Assembly (NCBI GenBank): GCA_947561585.1
Contig: CANNZV010000931.1
Span: 124,001-188,000, forward strand
Length of the DNA stretch: 64,000 nt
Reading direction: 5' to 3'
Source of the DNA: Caprella mutica
Lineage: Eukaryota; Arthropoda; Malacostraca; Amphipoda; Caprellidae
The notes below the pieces were generated by a model, which had not been told where the DNA came from, ran no database searches, and saw nothing but the letters and a program-made list of their open reading frames with translations. Positions within the stretch are counted from its first letter, which is position 1. Each line of letters begins with the position of its first letter. Shown here one piece after another: positions 61,048 to 64,000 of the stretch. Position numbers and translations under genes: made by a program.

Positions 61048-62098
61048 GATACGCGCCGTCGAAGACCCGCTTGCCGCTGTAGGCCATGCGGCCGTGGAGG
61101 CATCGCCAGTTATCGAAGATCAGCGATTCGCCGGGCTCGAGGCGGTGGGTCCACCATGAGGAGCGGTCCGACACCAACTGATGTAGCCCCCGATAGGCCC
61201 GGTACCAGACCGCCATCGTGTCGGCGTCGAGGAGGAACGGCGAGCGGTCGTAGTTGTTGAAGGTGATCTGTTCGAGGTTTCCGTGAGCATCGACGCGAAT
61301 CGTTGGGCGCTTGGCTCGTAGCGAAACGCCAGGCTCGATGTAGTGGGCCGGGATCTCGACGGTGCACAACACGTCGAACCCTTCCGGGTCTTGGTCGCGT
61401 AGTGCTTCGGCCGCGGCGAATCCGTCGACCAGCACGGATTCGCCGCCGTTTCCAATGCGTTCGTTGCACACAAACATTTGCATGCCAGGTCCATCGTGGC
61501 TGTAGCTGCCATCGGTGTGGGGCTCGAGGGTATCGGCCCCATATGCCGAATCTGCATGTGCCACGACCTCCGACGACAACGTCCACTCCCCACCAAAGAC
61601 GCTGTGGCGCACATAGCCAATGCGGTTTGCCAGGATTCCGACGGCGGTGCCGTCTGTGGGAGCGCCCGATATTAGGCCCGCCCCAAAGCGACCAATGTCA
61701 GCCAGCCACGCGTGGCGGCCCTCGTCGGTTTCGGCGACGTCATCGAAAGCCAGCGTCTGCAACGTCATGTCGTCCGGGTCGCGCCACAGCGTTTCGGTAG
61801 CCGAACCCTTTGGGGTGGTCAGTTCTCTCAGCATTGACAGCGGAAGTATCGAGTCGGGCGCGTCTGTGGGCCACGTGATGTGGAGCTCCTCGCTCTCCAG
61901 TCGTGCCGTGCCAGCGGGTTGGTCGAGGGGAATCGAGAAGGTATCGACACTTCGCTGATGCGTTTCGTGATCGAACGACAGCGCGTCACGGCTGTGGTCT
62001 TTCACCCAATACCAAGGCAGCACGAGCGGTTCACCGGCTGAGAGCTGAACAGTTAGTGCCACGTCACTGTGGTCGATGTGCGTCACTTCGAAGCCCAT
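60968..62098 (-). CDS. gamma-butyrobetaine dioxygenase-like Fe/2-oxoglutarate oxygenase
   Basis: The ATG at 62098 follows AAGGAG at eight bases, giving 376 residues. An N-terminal DUF971-like part (LPWYWVKDHSRD, with the region about 28-45 typical of gamma-butyrobetaine and trimethyllysine hydroxylases) precedes the TauD-type core. The core has the iron motif HTDGSYSHDGPGMQMF (His and Asp ligands near residues 190-192), and the second His and the 2-oxoglutarate Arg in LHGRMAYSGKRVFDGAY near 339. It should hydroxylate a trimethylammonium substrate such as gamma-butyrobetaine (to carnitine). No other carnitine genes are seen. Confidence 0.82.
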   Translation of the reverse strand: MGFEVTHIDHSDVALTVQLSAGEPLVLPWYWVKDHSRDALSFDHETHQRSVDTFSIPLDQPAGTARLESEELHITWPTDAPDSILPLSMLRELTTPKGSATETLWRDPDDMTLQTLAFDDVAETDEGRHAWLADIGRFGAGLISGAPTDGTAVGILANRIGYVRHSVFGGEWTLSSEVVAHADSAYGADTLEPHTDGSYSHDGPGMQMFVCNERIGNGGESVLVDGFAAAEALRDQDPEGFDVLCTVEIPAHYIEPGVSLRAKRPTIRVDAHGNLEQITFNNYDRSPFLLDADTMAVWYRAYRGLHQLVSDRSSWWTHRLEPGESLIFDNWRCLHGRMAYSGKRVFDGAYLNYEDLESALRLSHQRHEAAQCEANP

Positions 62099-62168
62099 GG
62101 CGCTCACTCCTTGGCGAAGACCAACGGCGGGATCCCTCGCTCGGTTGTTTGGCGTTTAAAAGAGCATG

Positions 62169-63413
62169 TCAGTCCCGGCGGGTGACCGCCAGTGCCCGGC
62201 GATCGAGCTCGCGCTCGATCTCGTCGAGGGGAATCCCTTCTGCGGCCAAGCGTGTCATCACAAAGAACAACACGTCGGCGGCCTCGTGCACGACATCGTG
62301 ACGGTCGGTTGCCTCGATGAGTTCTTGGGACTCTTCGGTGATCTTGTCGGCGAGGAGTTCGCGGTCTTCGAACAGGCGCTTGGTGAAGCTACCTTCTGGC
62401 GCGTTGATCATCCGATCGGCGAGACGACGCTCGAGTTCGGTGAAACCATCGAAGTCACCAAAGCAGCTGGTTTGGTCGAGGTGACAAAAGCCGCGCCCGG
62501 CTTGGGTGACGGTGAAGCGCAATGTGTCGTCATCACAGTCGGTGTCGAGGTATTGCAGCTGCTGCCGGGCGCCCGATGTCAGGCCCTTTTGCCACAACTC
62601 GCCGCGGCTTCGGCTCCAATAATGGGCGTCGCCCGTCTCGATCGAGGCGGCCAAACTTTCATGATTGGAATAAGCCAAACCGAGCGCTTGCCCGCGTTCA
62701 TTTGCGACGACCGTTGGCCACAGGCCGTCTGGCCGGTCGCTGCGGAGGCAAGCGGCGACCGCGTCGGCGAGGGAGAACTCCTCTTTGTACAGCGCCATGC
62801 CGACCTGAGCGTCAGCGCCAAGTGCATGAATCTGGCCGATCTCCTCTGCGCCCGTAATGCCACCCGCGAACGTGACTCGACAATCGCCCGCGGCGCTCAG
62901 GTACCGGCGAAGGGTGTCGGGGTCGGTGCCGGTCATTCGCCCCTCTCGCTCGACGAAGGTAAGCAGAAAGCCGCTGGTGAGATCTCGCAATTCGGCCAAT
63001 TTGTCCTCGACCCGCTGCCCGGTGCCCTTGGTCCAGCCGTGCGTGACGACCTCTCCATCGAAACTATCGAGGGCAACAACGGTGCGCTCGGGCGGAAGGG
63101 CGGAGAGAACTTCAGGGGTGGCGGCGGTACCGAGAACGACTTTGGTCGCACCGGCGTCAAGCCATGCAATCGCTGCCTCGACGCTTCGAATCCCGCCACC
63201 AACCCGGCATGGGGCGAGCGGTAAGAGTTCCTTGATCAACTCGGTATTGTCGCCGGTCCCGAGGGCGGCATCGAGGTCGACGACCGCAATCTCGCCGACC
63301 CGGCCAAATTTCTCGGCGAGCGGACGGGGATCCCCAGCGGACAAGGCATGTTCCTTGCCACCGATGAGTTGCACGGCTTGGCGGCCCATGAGATCGATAG
63401 GAGGTATGAGCAT
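62169..63413 (-). CDS. hisA-hisIE: HisA-HisI-HisE fusion protein
   Basis: One 414-residue frame holds three histidine-synthesis domains. HisA (about 1-228): PPIDLMGRQAVQL with catalytic Asp7, CRVGGGIRS, VVALDSFDG with Asp116, VTFAGGI and QVGMALYK. HisI (about 229-322): LAYSNHESL, HYWSRSRGELWQKGLTSG, the metal site DTDCDDD (292-295 region) and the zinc cysteines 310 and 317. HisE (about 326-414): FTKRLFEDRELLADKITEESQELIEA and HEAADVLFF. It would hydrolyse phosphoribosyl-ATP, open the phosphoribosyl-AMP ring, then isomerise ProFAR. The HisA part is divergent from the usual bacterial start, and the fusion order is unusual. TAGAAT lies six bases before the ATG. Confidence 0.9.
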   Translation of the reverse strand: MLIPPIDLMGRQAVQLIGGKEHALSAGDPRPLAEKFGRVGEIAVVDLDAALGTGDNTELIKELLPLAPCRVGGGIRSVEAAIAWLDAGATKVVLGTAATPEVLSALPPERTVVALDSFDGEVVTHGWTKGTGQRVEDKLAELRDLTSGFLLTFVEREGRMTGTDPDTLRRYLSAAGDCRVTFAGGITGAEEIGQIHALGADAQVGMALYKEEFSLADAVAACLRSDRPDGLWPTVVANERGQALGLAYSNHESLAASIETGDAHYWSRSRGELWQKGLTSGARQQLQYLDTDCDDDTLRFTVTQAGRGFCHLDQTSCFGDFDGFTELERRLADRMINAPEGSFTKRLFEDRELLADKITEESQELIEATDRHDVVHEAADVLFFVMTRLAAEGIPLDEIERELDRRALAVTRRD

Positions 63414-63419
63414 GTGGCG

Positions 63420-63425
63420 ATTCTA
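63420..63425 (-). promoter_or_regulatory. -10 box TAGAAT, leaderless, hisA-hisIE
   Basis: TAGAAT on the minus strand is followed by CGCCAC and the ATG at 63413. Confidence 0.55.
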
Positions 63426-63497
63426 CGGCCGGGCTCGACGTTCTCTTTGCGGTGCAGTCAAGTTGTGACCAGAGCGAACCTCGCCCATGATCACGGT

Positions 63498-64000
63498 ATG
63501 GATTTCCATCCCGATACCTGGTTGATTTCGCAGGCCCGCCCCGATGGGCTTGGCCAACCGCTCAACTATCCGCCCGTGATGGCGTCGAACTTTCGACTGC
63601 CCGATGAGCGGTACTACAACCGCACAGAGGGAACCGAAACCCAAAACGCGCTGGAGGACCTGATCGGTGGTCTGGAGGGTGGCCGGTCGTTGGTGTTTGG
63701 TACGGGCATGGCGGCAGTGGCCACCGTGTTTGCGGGGCTTGCGGTGGGTTCGACGCTCGTAATTCCCCTGGACCCCTACCACGCAACCAATGGACTGGCG
63801 GTCGAGGGCGAAGAGCAGGGCCGTTGGACGGTGCAGCGTCTCGATCTGGCCGACACCGACGCCTGGGTACATGCAGCGGGTGTTGCCGACTTGTTGTGGG
63901 TCGAGACCCCGGCGAACCCTCTGCTGACCGTTGCCGACCTGCCGCGCATTTGCGCGGCCGAACGTAAGCCAGGCTGTCTCATTGCGGTCGACGGCACGTT
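63498..64000 (+). CDS. cystathionine gamma-synthase/lyase-type PLP enzyme (partial)
   Basis: The gene runs off the right edge after 167 codons. It has the N-terminal features of the Cys/Met metabolism PLP family: ARPDGLGQPLNYPPVMASNF, YYNRTEGTETQNALEDLIGGLEGG (the YxRxxxPT-like segment with T at the usual P), SLVFGTGMAAVATVF, and VETPANPLLTVADLPRI. The PLP lysine lies beyond the window. Members make or break cystathionine or release sulfide from homoserine esters. ATG at 63498 is chosen; an in-frame GTG at 63465 is possible. It is divergent from the his fusion gene. Confidence 0.82.
   Translation, partial: MDFHPDTWLISQARPDGLGQPLNYPPVMASNFRLPDERYYNRTEGTETQNALEDLIGGLEGGRSLVFGTGMAAVATVFAGLAVGSTLVIPLDPYHATNGLAVEGEEQGRWTVQRLDLADTDAWVHAAGVADLLWVETPANPLLTVADLPRICAAERKPGCLIAVDGT

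Overview
The window reads as a chromosomal segment of a GC-rich, free-living actinobacterium. I lean to a marine or aquatic Acidimicrobiia-like lineage, but this is inference. The reasons are a coproheme decarboxylase of the actinobacterial type, a long-form GAPDH, many start codons placed 5-7 bases after a TANNNT -10 element (leaderless transcripts, common in Actinobacteria), and genes for marine-type substrates (a DMSP-lyase-like cupin, creatinase, nucleoside/purine importers). I see no tRNA, rRNA, CRISPR array, prophage or insertion sequence. No gene-free stretch exceeds 300 bases; the longest gap is the roughly 190-base region before 40050.

Layout. 1-5.1 kb: surface polysaccharide genes (two Wzz-like chain-length proteins, three glycosyltransferases). 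5.2-12.4 kb: mixed genes, including a thioesterase, xylulokinase, a di-heme lipoprotein, a DMSP-lyase-like cupin, an AAA+ ATPase, RlmG, and a GrdB/PrdB-family selenoprotein read through an in-frame UGA at 12046-12048. 12.5-21.3 kb: PEP carboxylase, purine nucleoside phosphorylase with a phosphosugar mutase, and an ATPase-permease-ATPase-permease ABC operon. 21.3-57.7 kb: an island for uptake and breakdown of purines and other N-rich small molecules, interrupted at 32.5-39.9 kb by unrelated genes (VanZ-like protein, metalloprotease-like lipoprotein, flavoprotein, ATPase, GAPDH). 57.8-64 kb: HemQ, FdhD, an MFS carrier, a gamma-butyrobetaine dioxygenase-like enzyme, a HisA-HisI-HisE fusion and the start of a cystathionine synthase/lyase-type gene.

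The island is the main interest. It holds 8-oxoguanine deaminase, creatinase with a divergent LysR regulator, an N-carbamoyl-L-amino acid/allantoate-type hydrolase, an N-carbamoyl-D-amino acid hydrolase, a short YgfK homologue, a selenium-dependent-type xanthine dehydrogenase, a short SsnA homologue, two fold-type-II PLP enzymes, and a second molybdenum hydroxylase whose FAD and [2Fe-2S] domains are fused in reverse order. Two complete BMP-family (nucleoside-type) ABC importers flank the core. The gene set resembles the E. coli ygeW-xanQ region and the purine/urate clusters of anaerobic gut bacteria, here in shortened form and in an actinobacterial setting. Four promoters in it share one 17-bp palindrome, TTWAC-N5-GTWAA. 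In three of them it covers the -10 box, so these genes look like one regulon.

Pathway order, substrates and the link between the regulon and selenium are inferred from families and neighbourhood. Nothing here was checked by database search, folding software or experiment.
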